42,986 nucleotides of DNA, from NCBI RefSeq assembly GCF_000003815.2, contig NC_049988.1, forward strand, positions 5,256,793-5,299,778, given 5' to 3'. The stretch is from Branchiostoma floridae. Lineage: Eukaryota > Chordata > Leptocardii > Amphioxiformes > Branchiostomatidae. Below the pieces are notes generated by a model. The model was not told the DNA's origin. It saw only the letters and a list, made by a program, of their open reading frames with translations, and did no database searches. Below are positions 32,013 to 41,801 of this stretch, in pieces. Every line of letters begins with the position of its first letter. The stretch's first letter is position 1. A program made the position numbers and the translations under genes.

Positions 32013-34596
32013 GATTTGTTTTGGGTGACGTGAACCAATTGTTTACATTCATATAGCCCGTGGAGCTGCTCAAACAGCTATCGCTATGGCTCCGTGTGTT
32101 TGTTGTTTACAGTATCTCTGTATGGAGCCCTAAACACCGATTTGTTGATGGTGACGTGAACCAAGTGTTTACATTTATATAGCCCATGGAGCTGCTCGAT
32201 CAGCTATCGGCTCCGTGTGTTTGTTGTTTACAGTATCTCTGTATGGAGCCCTAAACACCGATTTGTTGATCGTGACGTGAACCAAGTGTTTACATTCATA
32301 TAGGCCATGGAGCTGCTCGATCAGCTATCGGCTCCGTGTGTTTGTTGTTTACAGTATCTCTGTATGGAGCCCTATTAAAACACCGATTTGTTGATGGTGA
32401 CGTGAACCAAGTGTTTACATTCATATAGCCCGTGGAGTTGCTCAAACAGCTATCGGCTCCGTGTGTTTGTTGTTTACAGTATCCCTGCATGGAGCCCTAA
32501 ACACCGATTTGTTGATGGTGACGTGAACCAAGTGTTTACATTCATATAGCCCGTGGAGCTGCTCAAACAGCTTTCGGTTCCGTGTGTTTGTTGTTTACAG
32601 TATCCCTGTATAGAGCCCTAAACACCGATTTGTTGATGGTGACGTGAACCAAGTGTTTACATTCATATAGCCCGTGGAGTTGCTCGATCAGCTATCGGCT
32701 CCGTGTGTTTGTTGTTTACAGTATCCCTGTATGGAGCCCTAAACACCGATTTGTTGATGGTGACGTGAACCAAGTGTTTACATTCATATAGCCCNNNNNN
32801 NNNNNNNNNNNNNNNNNNNNNNNNNNNNNNNNNNNNNNNNNNNNNNNNNNNNNNNNNNNNNNNNNNNNNNNNNNNNNNNNNNNNNNNNNNNNNNNNNNNN
32901 NNNNNNNNNNNNNNNNNNNNNNNNNNNNNNNNNNNNNNNNNNNNNNNNNNNNNNNNNNNNNNNNNNNNNNNNNNNNNNNNNNNNNNNNNNNNNNNNNNNN
33001 NNNNNNNNNNNNNNNNNNNNNNNNNNNNNNNNNNNNNNNNNNNNNNNNNNNNNNNNNNNNNNNNNNNNNNNNNNNNNNNNNNNNNNNNNNNNNNNNNNNN
33101 NNNNNNNNNNNNNNNNNNNNNNNNNNNNNNNNNNNNNNNNNNNNNNNNNNNNNNNNNNNNNNNNNNNNNNNNNNNNNNNNNNNNNNNNNNNNNNNNNNNN
33201 NNNNNNNNNNNNNNNNNNNNNNNNNNNNNNNNNNNNNNNNNNNNNNNNNNNNNNNNNNNNNNNNNNNNNNNNNNNNNNNNNNNNNNNNNNNNNNNNNNNN
33301 NNNNNNNNNNNNNNNNNNNNNNNNNNNNNNNNNNNNNNNNNNNNNNNNNNNNNNNNNNNNNNNNNNNNNNNNNNNNNNNNNNNNNNNNNNNNNNNNNNNN
33401 NNNNNNNNNNNNNNNNNNNNNNNNNNNNNNNNNNNNNNNNNNNNNNNNNNNNNNNNNNNNNNNNNNNNNNNNNNNNNNNNNNNNNNNNNNNNNNNNNNNN
33501 NNNNNNNNNNNNNNNNNNNNNNNNNNNNNNNGCTCAAACAGCTTTCGGCTCCGTGTGTTTGTTGTTTACAGTATGCCTGTATAGAGCCCTAAACACCGAT
33601 TTGTTGATGGTGACGTGAACCAAGTGTTTACTTTCATATAGCCCGTGGAGTTGCTCGATCAGCTATCGGCTCCGTGTGTTTGTTGTTTACAGTATCCCTG
33701 TATGGAGCCCTAAACACCGATTTGTTGATGGTGACGTGAACCAAGTGTTTACATTCATATAGCCCGTGGAGCTGCTCAATCAGCTTTCGGCTCCGTGTGT
33801 TTGTTGTTTACAGTATCCCTGTATGGAGCCCTAAACACCGATTTGTTGATGGTGACGTGAACCAAGTGTTTACATTCATATAGCCCGTGGAGTTGCTCGA
33901 TCAGCTATCGGCTCCGTGTGTTTGTTGTTTACAGTATCTCTGTATGGAGCCCTAAACACCGATTTGTTGATGGTGACGTGAACCAAGTGTTTACATTCAT
34001 ATAGGCCATGGAGCTGCTCGATCAGCTATCGGCTCCGTGTGTTTGTTGTTTACAGTATCTCTGTATGGAGCCCTATTAAAACACCGATTTGTTGATGGTG
34101 ACGTGAACCAAGTGTTTACATTCATATAGCCCGTGGAGTTCCTCAAACAGCTATCGGCTCCGTGTGTTCGTTGTTTACAGTATCTCTGTATGGAGCCCTA
34201 AACACCGATTTGTTGATGGTGACGTGAACCAAGTGTTTACATTCATATAGCCCGTGGAGCTGCTCGATCAGCTATCGGCTCCGTGTGTTTGTTGTTTACA
34301 GTATCTCTGAATAGAGCGCTAAGACCAATTTGTTTTGGGTGACGTGAATCAAAAAACATTCATAGCCCGTGTACCATGTTTTGCGTACAGCTGCTAGTTC
34401 AGTCCGGTTGTTTGTCCTCTACGAGAGAACCTCCTCCATGTCGTACTAAAAATTCCATGAAGGTGACGAGAACCAAGTGTTTGTATTCATAGCGCATAGA
34501 GCTCGCACGGTGGAGCTGGAGGGCTGAACGAGCAACCTCCATGGAGGTCAGCTCTGTAGAGCTCCTCCATGGAGGGTTGCTCGTGCAGCCCCTATT
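32013..34596 (-). repeat. Right arm: 121-bp array and unique end, with a gap
   Basis: This is the inverted partner of the left arm. The landmark CCGTGTGTTTGTTGTTTACAG recurs six times before the gap and six times after it, every 119-125 bp, with a thirteenth copy reading GTTCG. Units at about 32370 and 34075 carry the same small insertion (CCCTATTAAAACACC), showing that blocks longer than one unit were duplicated. The outer ~260 bp matches the left end almost perfectly. Confidence 0.9.
32795..33531. other. Assembly gap (737 N) inside the right arm
   Basis: The gap lies wholly within the 121-bp array, so about six more units would fit. True array length is uncertain. Confidence 0.99.
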
Positions 34597-34605
34597 GAAA
34601 TACAT

Positions 34606-36223
34606 ACCTGTCATGTACTATTAAATTAAAGGTGTACATCACTATAAAACACGGATTCTCTCAAAGTGAAGGACTTTCTCATATAAGATATAAATCATTT
34701 TAGTAGAGGAGACCATCATTTGGTTAAACCATAAGTCTATAAAATGTCTTTATATGAGGATATAATGTTACATTTCATGGCCTTTTGGCGGAATCGATCT
34801 TATCCTTTGCTTTCCTAACACCTTACGACACGGAAAACCAGCAAGCTGTATCGAACACAAAACTTTTCTTAGTGAGGAAACTTTTACATGATATTGCTTC
34901 CCTGGCAGTGCTCGCAAATTGGTGTCTAAAAATACAGAGTAATGCAGGTTGCGTCGTACAGTATGATTGCATGGAAACAAATGTACTTTTATCAGCACGG
35001 TTCCAACGCTCTGTTGATTGCTGATCTTATAATACCGACTCTACATCTACTTGAGCAATGAACGTCAGACTAGGGCCTGTGCGGCGTCACGCAGTGGAAA
35101 AAAACAGCCTCCAGATAAACCTTTGGATAAACCTTAAAATAACTGCTGCACAGCAATGAAAAGCCGTATCAGATTACGTGGCATATACATTGATTTGCTC
35201 AGAGCTTGGCTTCTGTAATACAGTGAGGGATGTATGGGGTTAGTGTGACGTGAACGAGAAGATCACATTTGGAAATCAAATACAACCAAAAAGTCTTGGT
35301 ATATTGCCTTGGTTCACTTTAATTATTATACGAAAACTTTAACTACTATACGAAAACTTTTCTGTAACTTTATTTGCAATACAACTGGACACAACCATAG
35401 ACCAGAGCAGCCCCTCACTGTCTAAGTGGATACGATCTACATTTTAACAGACTTTGTATAGAAAAAACTTGAATATGTGTGATGAAGTGTAGAAATATAT
35501 AAATTAACCGACCTTTCACAAACTTTATTTTGTAAAGGGAGATATTTCAGATGGCCCGGATGATGAATGATGACATAATACATGAGAGCTTGGTACACTT
35601 CCGGTCATATCTCCGTGAAGATGAAGGTTAATAGAGGGGACTGGAGTACATGATGTTGGATGGTAGCCATACCTGAAAATTACACACGTTAATCAAGGAG
35701 TTAGGATTGTTCCAACCAGCATCTTGACACAACACCGACTGTAGCCAGGCACTGTTAATAACATCTGCTAGAACGGTGTGTACTCTGTTCGTTTATTCTC
35801 ACTGATCCATAAATATTAAGACGAAATGTCTCTCTATTAATGTTACACAGGAAAAATTACTGATTTTCGTACGAGGTGGGTGCTTGGTAAAAAGAAATGA
35901 CGAGAAAATTGCTACTTTTTCCTAATCTAGTATTGAAACGAAATGCAATCATAAAATATTTTGTCACTGGTGACATAGGCTATATGAAATAAATATTAAA
36001 AAAGCTGTAGCTTATACAAATTCTTTACAAACTAGTGGAGTACTGCTGGAATGGCCAACAAAACATCCTTTTCCGATAAAAGTATCAGTCGGTGCTATTG
36101 TCACTTAATTGATTGATTGATTGATTGATTGGTTAACCGAATCCATTAGAGTATGTGTTTGATTGTTGGGTTATTGGCAATGGCTGTATTCCTGGACAAT
36201 AACAATGACTGTTTTTTTTACAG
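34606..36223. other. End of intron 1
   Basis: No exon or named repeat apart from a (TTGA)n run at 36109-36132. A short direct repeat ACTATACGAAAACTTT-like occurs at about 35325-35360. The last bases form a strong acceptor tract (GTTTTTTTTACAG) for the exon at 36224. Confidence 0.5.
36109..36132 (+). repeat. (TTGA)n microsatellite
   Basis: Six tandem TTGA/ATTG units about 90 bp upstream of the splice acceptor of the first-cysteine exon. Confidence 0.9.
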
Positions 36224-36329
36224 ATGGATAAAACATCCACGGAGATCGACCAAATAACGCTCGCAACACTGATCAAAGAACAGACATTTGTCTGTTTAAA
36301 GAAACTGAATGAAACGGTGCGGCCAAACA
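36224..36329 (+). CDS. pth1r-like: PTH receptor-like: first-cysteine exon (N-terminal helix)
   Basis: The exon is bounded by TTTTTTTACAG and GTAAGTG. It reads 35 codons plus one base, starting MDKTSTEIDQ, then ITLATLIKEQTFVCLKKLNE. In class B1 receptors this part forms the N-terminal alpha helix of the ectodomain, and its single cysteine pairs with the third. The spacing of Cys from the exon start and the following basic/acidic helix match the equivalent PTH receptor exon. NET is a potential N-glycosylation site. The ATG at the exon start is probably internal Met21, since a signal peptide would otherwise be missing. It ends in phase 1. Confidence 0.88.
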
Positions 36330-37022
36330 GTAAGTGATGCTTTTCGTCACCTACTAGATTACTTAAATCTTAAGTCAAAACAATTCTACCATGATATCGT
36401 GATATTAAAGGTGTCGTCAAAAATCTAGATCAGTGTACTTTGGTGGACGGGAACTCCTGTAATTGTTATTTTCATTATTTGGATATGTTAATTTCATTAT
36501 TTGGATGACGTGCGTAAATTGTCATATGTATAGAAAAATTACCATACTGTAAATAGTTTAAAGGAATGAACAAATATGCACAGTAAATAGTACAAATGAA
36601 TCTGGAAACAAATATGTAAGAAAAAAAATGATAAATCCATTGTTTGGTATACCATACTCTGTGTGTATGTGTTCATTTCCGACCACTTAGACTTAATTTT
36701 TTGTGCCTGTCACATCACAATCCTAAACAAGGAATAGACAACAAAGCCTAAAGATTTCTCATATTTCGCTCTCTCGCTCTCTTGCTCTCTTTATACATAT
36801 AGTATCCATATCTATCAATAATATATTAATAAGAGAGAGAGAAAGAATGAGAGATCTGGGTTATCAAATTGCTATGGATTTAGCCACAATATCTAACGAA
36901 ATTGAAAAGCAAGGATAAGAGACATATTCGTCTTGGGACCAAATGTAACGATGTAAAATTTTGACTAGCAGAAAAAAATTCTTTTGGCCTAATGCATGCA
37001 TTTTGGCAATCTTTGTCCCCAG
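36330..37022. other. Intron 2 with a CT/GA hairpin
   Basis: Intron of 693 bp. At about 36768-36856 a (TCTC)n-type run is followed, after about 45 bp of AT-rich sequence, by (GAGA)n, so the RNA could fold on itself. No other feature seen. Confidence 0.6.
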
Positions 37023-37139
37023 TTACAGGCTACTGTCCCGGCGGACCTGACTATCTCGGTTCCTGTTGGCCAGATGCTGCACCTGGTCAAGTCGTGACGT
37101 TACCTTGTCCCGAGCACATCGCCTTCTTTAACCATTCCA
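37023..37139 (+). CDS. pth1r-like: PTH receptor-like: hormone-binding domain exon 1
   Basis: Follows TTTGTCCCCAG and ends before GTAAGAT; phase 1 to phase 1. Residues 56-94 include GYCPGGPDYLGSCWPDAAPG and QVVTLPCPEHIAFFNHS. They carry cysteines 2, 3 and 4 of the class B1 ectodomain, the conserved Asp six residues before the Trp, the CWP motif and the PCP motif. CWP..APG.VV..PCP..I..FNH is the pattern of parathyroid hormone receptors in particular. A second AG six bases downstream (37028) would remove two codons in frame. No counterpart of the extra mammalian PTH1R exon between the first and second cysteine exons is visible in the 693-bp intron. Confidence 0.93.
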
Positions 37140-37222
37140 GTAAGATTTGCCAGTGTAGCCAGCTCCTTTTGTTATGTTTTCTGATAGGGGAAACGTATTG
37201 TTACCTCCATGCAAAATGGAGG

Positions 37223-37544
37223 NNNNNNNNNNNNNNNNNNNNNNNNNNNNNNNNNNNNNNNNNNNNNNNNNNNNNNNNNNNNNNNNNNNNNNNNNNNNNN
37301 NNNNNNNNNNNNNNNNNNNNNNNNNNNNNNNNNNNNNNNNNNNNNNNNNNNNNNNNNNNNNNNNNNNNNNNNNNNNNNNNNNNNNNNNNNNNNNNNNNNN
37401 NNNNNNNNNNNNNNNNNNNNNNNNNNNNNNNNNNNNNNNNNNNNNNNNNNNNNNNNNNNNNNNNNNNNNNNNNNNNNNNNNNNNNNNNNNNNNNNNNNNN
37501 NNNNNNNNNNNNNNNNNNNNNNNNNNNNNNNNNNNNNNNNNNNN
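37223..37544. other. Assembly gap (322 N)
   Basis: Run of N in intron 3. Its left edge coincides with a perfect hairpin, a likely cause of the break. Confidence 0.99.
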
Positions 37545-37831
37545 GAAGATAGCTTGTGGTGTATCTTAAGGTCCCCTAGCATCTTACCCTGAAAATGCAG
37601 GGGCGATTTTGTCAAAATCCTTCAAGGATCATATCGGAACATAGGAACGATGAATTTCCATGATGTTTAGTATGGGCAGAGATGTACATAATGAAGTGCA
37701 AAAGATGAAGATTTTGACTTAATTTTCATACTTCATAAGAAAAATTTATATTTACGGTGTTTCCATTATAGGACTCAAATACATGTAACATATGTAGTTT
37801 GTGGTAGATGGAAGATAAGCAGATGCCAATT

Positions 37832-37856
37832 ATGCAAATAAGTCTCTAATTAGCAG
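37832..37856 (+). repeat. Octamer dyad, half degenerate
   Basis: ATGCAAAT, 9-nt spacer, ATTAGCAG. The left half is perfect and the right half matches at 6 of 8 positions. Upstream text (ACATGTAACATATGTAG) resembles that near 13936 and 14236. Confidence 0.5.
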
Positions 37857-38475
37857 TTCCCACTTACTTTTTGAACTAAGGTGAACGATTCTTATATAGA
37901 TTTGCGATGAAAACATGTTTATTATTCGTCTTTTTTTCTTTGGCTGCAAGTAATTAACAATTTGGCCACACCACGTAAATTCTATGGATGACATCCGCGC
38001 ACTCAATAATTTTCGCCTGATTTTTTATTAAAAAATCAGAAAGAAATTTTCTGATCATGGCAAAAAAACTCAAACAACGAGCAAATATGCTGTGTTGTTG
38101 CCTAATGATTGCAACTGTCACTTGTGACAGTGGCACTAGCCATGTCTATATTTAGAAGTGAATATAGTTGGAGTTACCACGAGTGTAGTTACCAACTTTG
38201 TTAGTGATACCAGTCACTAGCGTCACTTTTACTACACCAGTAAAGGAATGGCTTGTTGGCTGTGATACCATATTCAAGCTGTCCCTTAAATTATTGTTAC
38301 AGCGTTTATGGTGTCTATTTTGAAAATATAACCATCTTGTTTTTTGTACCCATCGTGGTTTTTTTTGCCCTATCTCACTATTTCTGCAGTCTCAAGTCAT
38401 CCATAAGATTTACTTTCTGTGGCCTTATGCAAGGATGAGATTTTAGGAATATTGATGTAGCTCTTCGAACCACAG

Positions 38476-38579
38476 GAACCGTGCAGCGTGCCTGTGGGAA
38501 CGGGACGTGGAGCATGAACCGACTTAACCTTACCGAAGACTACCCGAGTAGGTGCTATATCCACAAAGAGCCCGACATG
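38476..38579 (+). CDS. pth1r-like: PTH receptor-like: hormone-binding domain exon 2
   Basis: Follows CGAACCACAG and ends ...GACATG before GTAGTAAC, phase 1 to phase 0. Residues 95-129 read TVQRACGNGTWSMNRLNL, then TEDYPSRCYIHKEPDM. They supply cysteines 5 and 6 and the G.W element of the class B1 ectodomain (RRC..NGSW...W..YSEC in PTH receptors). NGT and NLT are potential N-glycosylation sites. The donor is weaker than the others; I chose it because it keeps phase 0 with the TM1 exon. A GTGC site after CCGAGTAG would delete the sixth cysteine and is unlikely. Confidence 0.9.
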
Positions 38580-38978
38580 GTAGTAACATATTATCTTTTT
38601 TTTTTCAAAGGGTCCAATGTAATTTTCGGTCCTAGGATCACAATTCTATATATCCTTGTTCCGGGCGCTTAAATCTTTGTAAAATATGCGCCAAATGAAA
38701 AGCAAAATGATCAGGACCTTATCCTGTTTTTCATTTTTACTCTGGAAAAAAATTCATTACGAAGATAGGGTGTAGGATATTGCCTTGTTCTTTTACACAA
38801 CCCGTTAAAAGATACGTAGGTGAGACTTTACTGGCTATGTAAGAAAAGCGCTAAAATCCTTGTTTCATTCTGTTGTGATCGTGGTACGCAATTGATTGTG
38901 GTACGTCATAAGTTGATCTATTTGCAATACATGGGCGAAATTTCCTTACAAAGGTCACGTTTTCGCTGTTTTCCCCAG

Positions 38979-39073
38979 ACGGACCTGTACACGGTGCAGA
39001 TCATCTACACAGTCGGGTACTCCCTGTCCCTGGTGTCCCTCACAGTCGCCATGGGGATCATCATCAGGTTCAG
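38979..39073 (+). CDS. pth1r-like: PTH receptor-like: TM1 exon
   Basis: Bounded by CTGTTTTCCCCAG and GTAGGTG, phase 0 to phase 2. Residues 130-160 read TDLYTVQIIYTVGYSLSLVS, then LTVAMGIIIRF. The IYTVGYS.SL.SLTVA block is the first transmembrane helix of class B1 receptors and matches PTH receptors nearly residue for residue. The split Arg codon (AG|G) joins to the TM2 exon at 42891, but also to every upstream decoy acceptor in the 72-bp array, because each begins with the same GAAACTCC. Confidence 0.94.
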
Positions 39074-39214
39074 GTAGGTGAAATGATGAAATACTTCTAA
39101 TCTGTTTTAGGCAAATCACTTTCATGATCATTGTAAATTGTTTTTTTAAGCGGCAAGTTTAAAGATGAGGTTACTGAAAGACAGATTAACGTGTTTGAAA
39201 CCGCAGATTGGTCA

Positions 39215-39480
39215 AATTGTTGTGCCCTTGGGAACGCCACTTAACACGACTTTCCTAGATTTGGTTTAGGCCGTCCCTTTGGATAGGACGTTAAATGGGG
39301 ATCATGAGCAAGTTAAAGTAAAGATACCACCGCACTTATCAAGAAGAGTGGGGGGTCCTTCTCGGTGTGAGTGGTTCAAAACCTACAGTCCAATTGCCAA
39401 ACCTGGGGCAATTAATGCCGTATTGAGGTCACGTGAGTGGCGCCCAATGGCAGCTGGCTCCAGACCCTTGCGTCAAAGCT
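39215..39480 (+). mobile_element. SINE body copy, head missing
   Basis: TTGTTGTGCCCTTGGGAACG, then CCACTTAACACGACTTTCCT, is the same body as at about 20460-20500. It is followed by GGCCGTCCCTTTGGATAGG and ACGTTAAATGGGG. The tRNA-like head is absent, so the copy is 5' truncated. The right boundary is uncertain. Confidence 0.6.
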
Positions 39481-39798
39481 AGGGATCAAATCTTTTTCAT
39501 TTTTTTTCCGACAGCAAGAAATATTCAACACCCAAAAGCCATGACCATAGCTTATTTGGAACGCAAAATTTCGAAACGTGAAGTCACACACGCATACACC
39601 GCTAGTGAAAATATAACCTCTATGCAATTTCATGGAGGTATAACAACTTGGAGAAGTTGTATATTCTACTAGAGGGTTATCATTGTAAAAACCTTTTTTG
39701 GCCCCCATCCTGTATGTTCAAAACGGCTTGAGTTACGATCACCAAATTTGAGGGAAATGACGTACTCGTGGTGTGTTTTCTGTAATGTGTACTATCGT

Positions 39799-39898
39799 NN
39801 NNNNNNNNNNNNNNNNNNNNNNNNNNNNNNNNNNNNNNNNNNNNNNNNNNNNNNNNNNNNNNNNNNNNNNNNNNNNNNNNNNNNNNNNNNNNNNNNNN
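39799..39898. other. Assembly gap (100 N)
   Basis: Exactly 100 N in intron 5, probably a placeholder. Confidence 0.99.
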
Positions 39899-40544
39899 GA
39901 TGATCATTAATTTATTCCATGAGCGACTAATTATACTTCCTGTGCTTAGAAGACTGTAATATATCCGTTGAGCTCCACTGACTTCCGTATGTATATTTCT
40001 TACCAATGGGTTAAGACTGATGATCTTCTCTGTTTGTATTGAATGTAGAATATAAAAATTGTAGCCCTATGGCGCCTTATAATGACAAGGCAATCAACCA
40101 CAATATAATGCCTTTTCACAGTCAGACTGAGTGTGCTTTTTGGGACATTCAATATAATTCATACTTCTTACGTCACTGCTACAAAACACATTGTCACACA
40201 ATATGCTTGAGGTCTCATAACACAGTATTTATGCGCGAACCCCGTCTCAATTACCCCCGTTCTCGTATAAAATAGTGCGTCACAGTACTTGCAAAGGCCG
40301 TAGTTATTCCTCCCTGCACATGCACAACAGCGAGGTGAAAACTGTATTGAATACATCGGTTTGAGACTATATAAGTTGGAATACGTTGCTTCTTCGGCCA
40401 GCGGGAATTTGCGCCTTGATACTGTTACCGGGCACTGCCCGTGCGTTGCCTGCAGTCCCATGACCTCCGCTGGGGGTCAAATCAAAGTGTATTTTATAGA
40501 AAAAACGAGCCAGCAAATCTGTGCTCATTTTCAAATAATTTGTA

Positions 40545-40645
40545 GGTTGTACCGTGCACTTCAATATTCGTACTGGGCATATTAAATTCTTACTCTTATT
40601 AGTGTTATATAAGAATCTGAATCTGGAATCTGAATCTGTAGTGAA
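40545..40645 (+). mobile_element. Possible LINE 3' tail
   Basis: GTACCGTGCACTTCAATATTC leads into an ATTAAATTCTT stretch and ends in tandem GAATCTG units (40613-40639). Microsatellite-terminated tails of this type occur on CR1-like LINEs. There is no coding part, so this is weak. Confidence 0.3.
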
Positions 40646-41598
40646 TGAATGTAGACCTATATTGTACATTTTTGCGAAACCGAGCTAAGTACAGCTCACA
40701 ACAAAATCAAATCATGCGTATAAAAGTATCACAGACTTTTAAGTCGGATTCTTCTCCCTTCTTGGTAACTGAAAATGTAGGACTGTATGGGTCTGCCAAT
40801 AGTCGATTTGTCAACACGTATGAGGAATATGAATTTTGCAGTGCTACTTATATCTCAAAAGTGAGAGAATCTACTTTCTATTAACTGAATAGCGTATTTC
40901 TCTCATTAGCATGGCAATATATTGTACAATGAACAATGCAGTGTAATTCATCTTCTACCAAATTCCTGATTTAATTCGCAGTTTGTGGCAGCTGATTCTT
41001 AGTTACGCAATGGTAGTTCTGTGAATAATGTTTGTAATTTTCAGATACTGTTCTTCTTTGTGTGTGAACTCAAGTAGTCTGTACAGTCGGACTTTGTTTT
41101 TCGCAATTTATCATCATTATTACTGTTGGTTAGAAAATTCTGAAAATAAATGTCCTCCAGACGCTGGTGGATTGCACAAATTATGCAGGATACGTTGGAA
41201 ATAATTGATTGATGGGCTTACCGTACCACACTTTAAAGTTTTGCGAACACCAGATGCCCAGCATTTACTACCTGGTGTGTCAAATTTACCTGATATAAAG
41301 AGCGCTGGCACGTTTTGCTGAATTCGCCGAGATATGTGATGGTGTTTAAAGATGCTTCCTGGTGAATAAGATACCTCCCCTATTCAGCATGTATAACAAG
41401 ATTAAACGCAGTTTTCTGAACATTGAATTGATGTTTACGAAATTTCAAGTGCACGAAAAATAACTTGTTTTTGTCAATATCTCAGTAGTTACACATGGTA
41501 TCAAAATACGTTTGGTATCTATCCCAATGTTTTGAGGGGAATTTTTTAATGAAAACGAGCCTGCCATGCGAGAACTAACAGATAGGGGGCAAAACTTT

Positions 41599-41722
41599 CC
41601 GAGCACAAGGGCTATCTACCACCAGAACACGAGAATTGGTAAGCAGTATTGCAGCAAAACTTCTCGCGTTCTGGACATGCTGTGGTCACGAGATTTGTGT
41701 GGCAGATAGCCCTTGTGCTCGG
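41599..41722. repeat. Nested inverted repeat (double hairpin)
   Basis: An outer pair of 24 bp, CCGAGCACAAGGGCTATCT plus (A/G)CCAC, lies at 41599-41622 and inverted at 41699-41722 with one mismatch. An inner pair, CCAGAACACGAGAA (41622-41635) and TTCTCGCGTTCTGG (41661-41674), also has one mismatch. It ends about 80 bp before the exon-derived tandem array. Confidence 0.85.
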
Positions 41723-41801
41723 AATGGTTTGGCCACGTGGAAGGGCTGTTTTTGGAAAACATGTTCGAAAAGGATATTAGAAGAAAGAAAAGGACTTTCA
41801 G

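Larger units (their letters stand above)
26903..34596. mobile_element. 7.7-kb foldback transposable element
   Basis: The element has two long inverted arms around a 3.1 kb loop. The outermost bases match in reverse (GGGGCTGCACGAGCAAC at 26908 and its complement ending at about 34593), and the exact 9-bp sequence GAAATACAT stands directly outside both ends (26894-26902 and 34597-34605), as expected for a target-site duplication. The arms consist mainly of tandem units. Long tandem-repeat inverted arms with 9-bp duplications are the hallmark of Drosophila FB-type foldback elements and related MULE-like transposons. I find no transposase frame in the arms or loop, so the copy is non-autonomous. 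It lies in intron 1 of the receptor gene. Confidence 0.8.
37140..38475. other. Intron 3 with a gap
   Basis: Holds a short hairpin CCTCCATGCAAAATGGAGG at 37204-37222 directly before the N run, and an octamer dyad at 37832-37856. A CTGTCACTTGTGACAG palindrome lies at about 38113-38130. No exon seen. Confidence 0.6.
39074..41598. other. Intron 5, upstream part
   Basis: Contains a SINE body fragment (39215-39480), a gap (39799-39898) and a possible LINE tail near 40580. A CCTCTATGCAATTTCATGGAGG hairpin lies at about 39618-39639. No exon seen. Confidence 0.5.
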
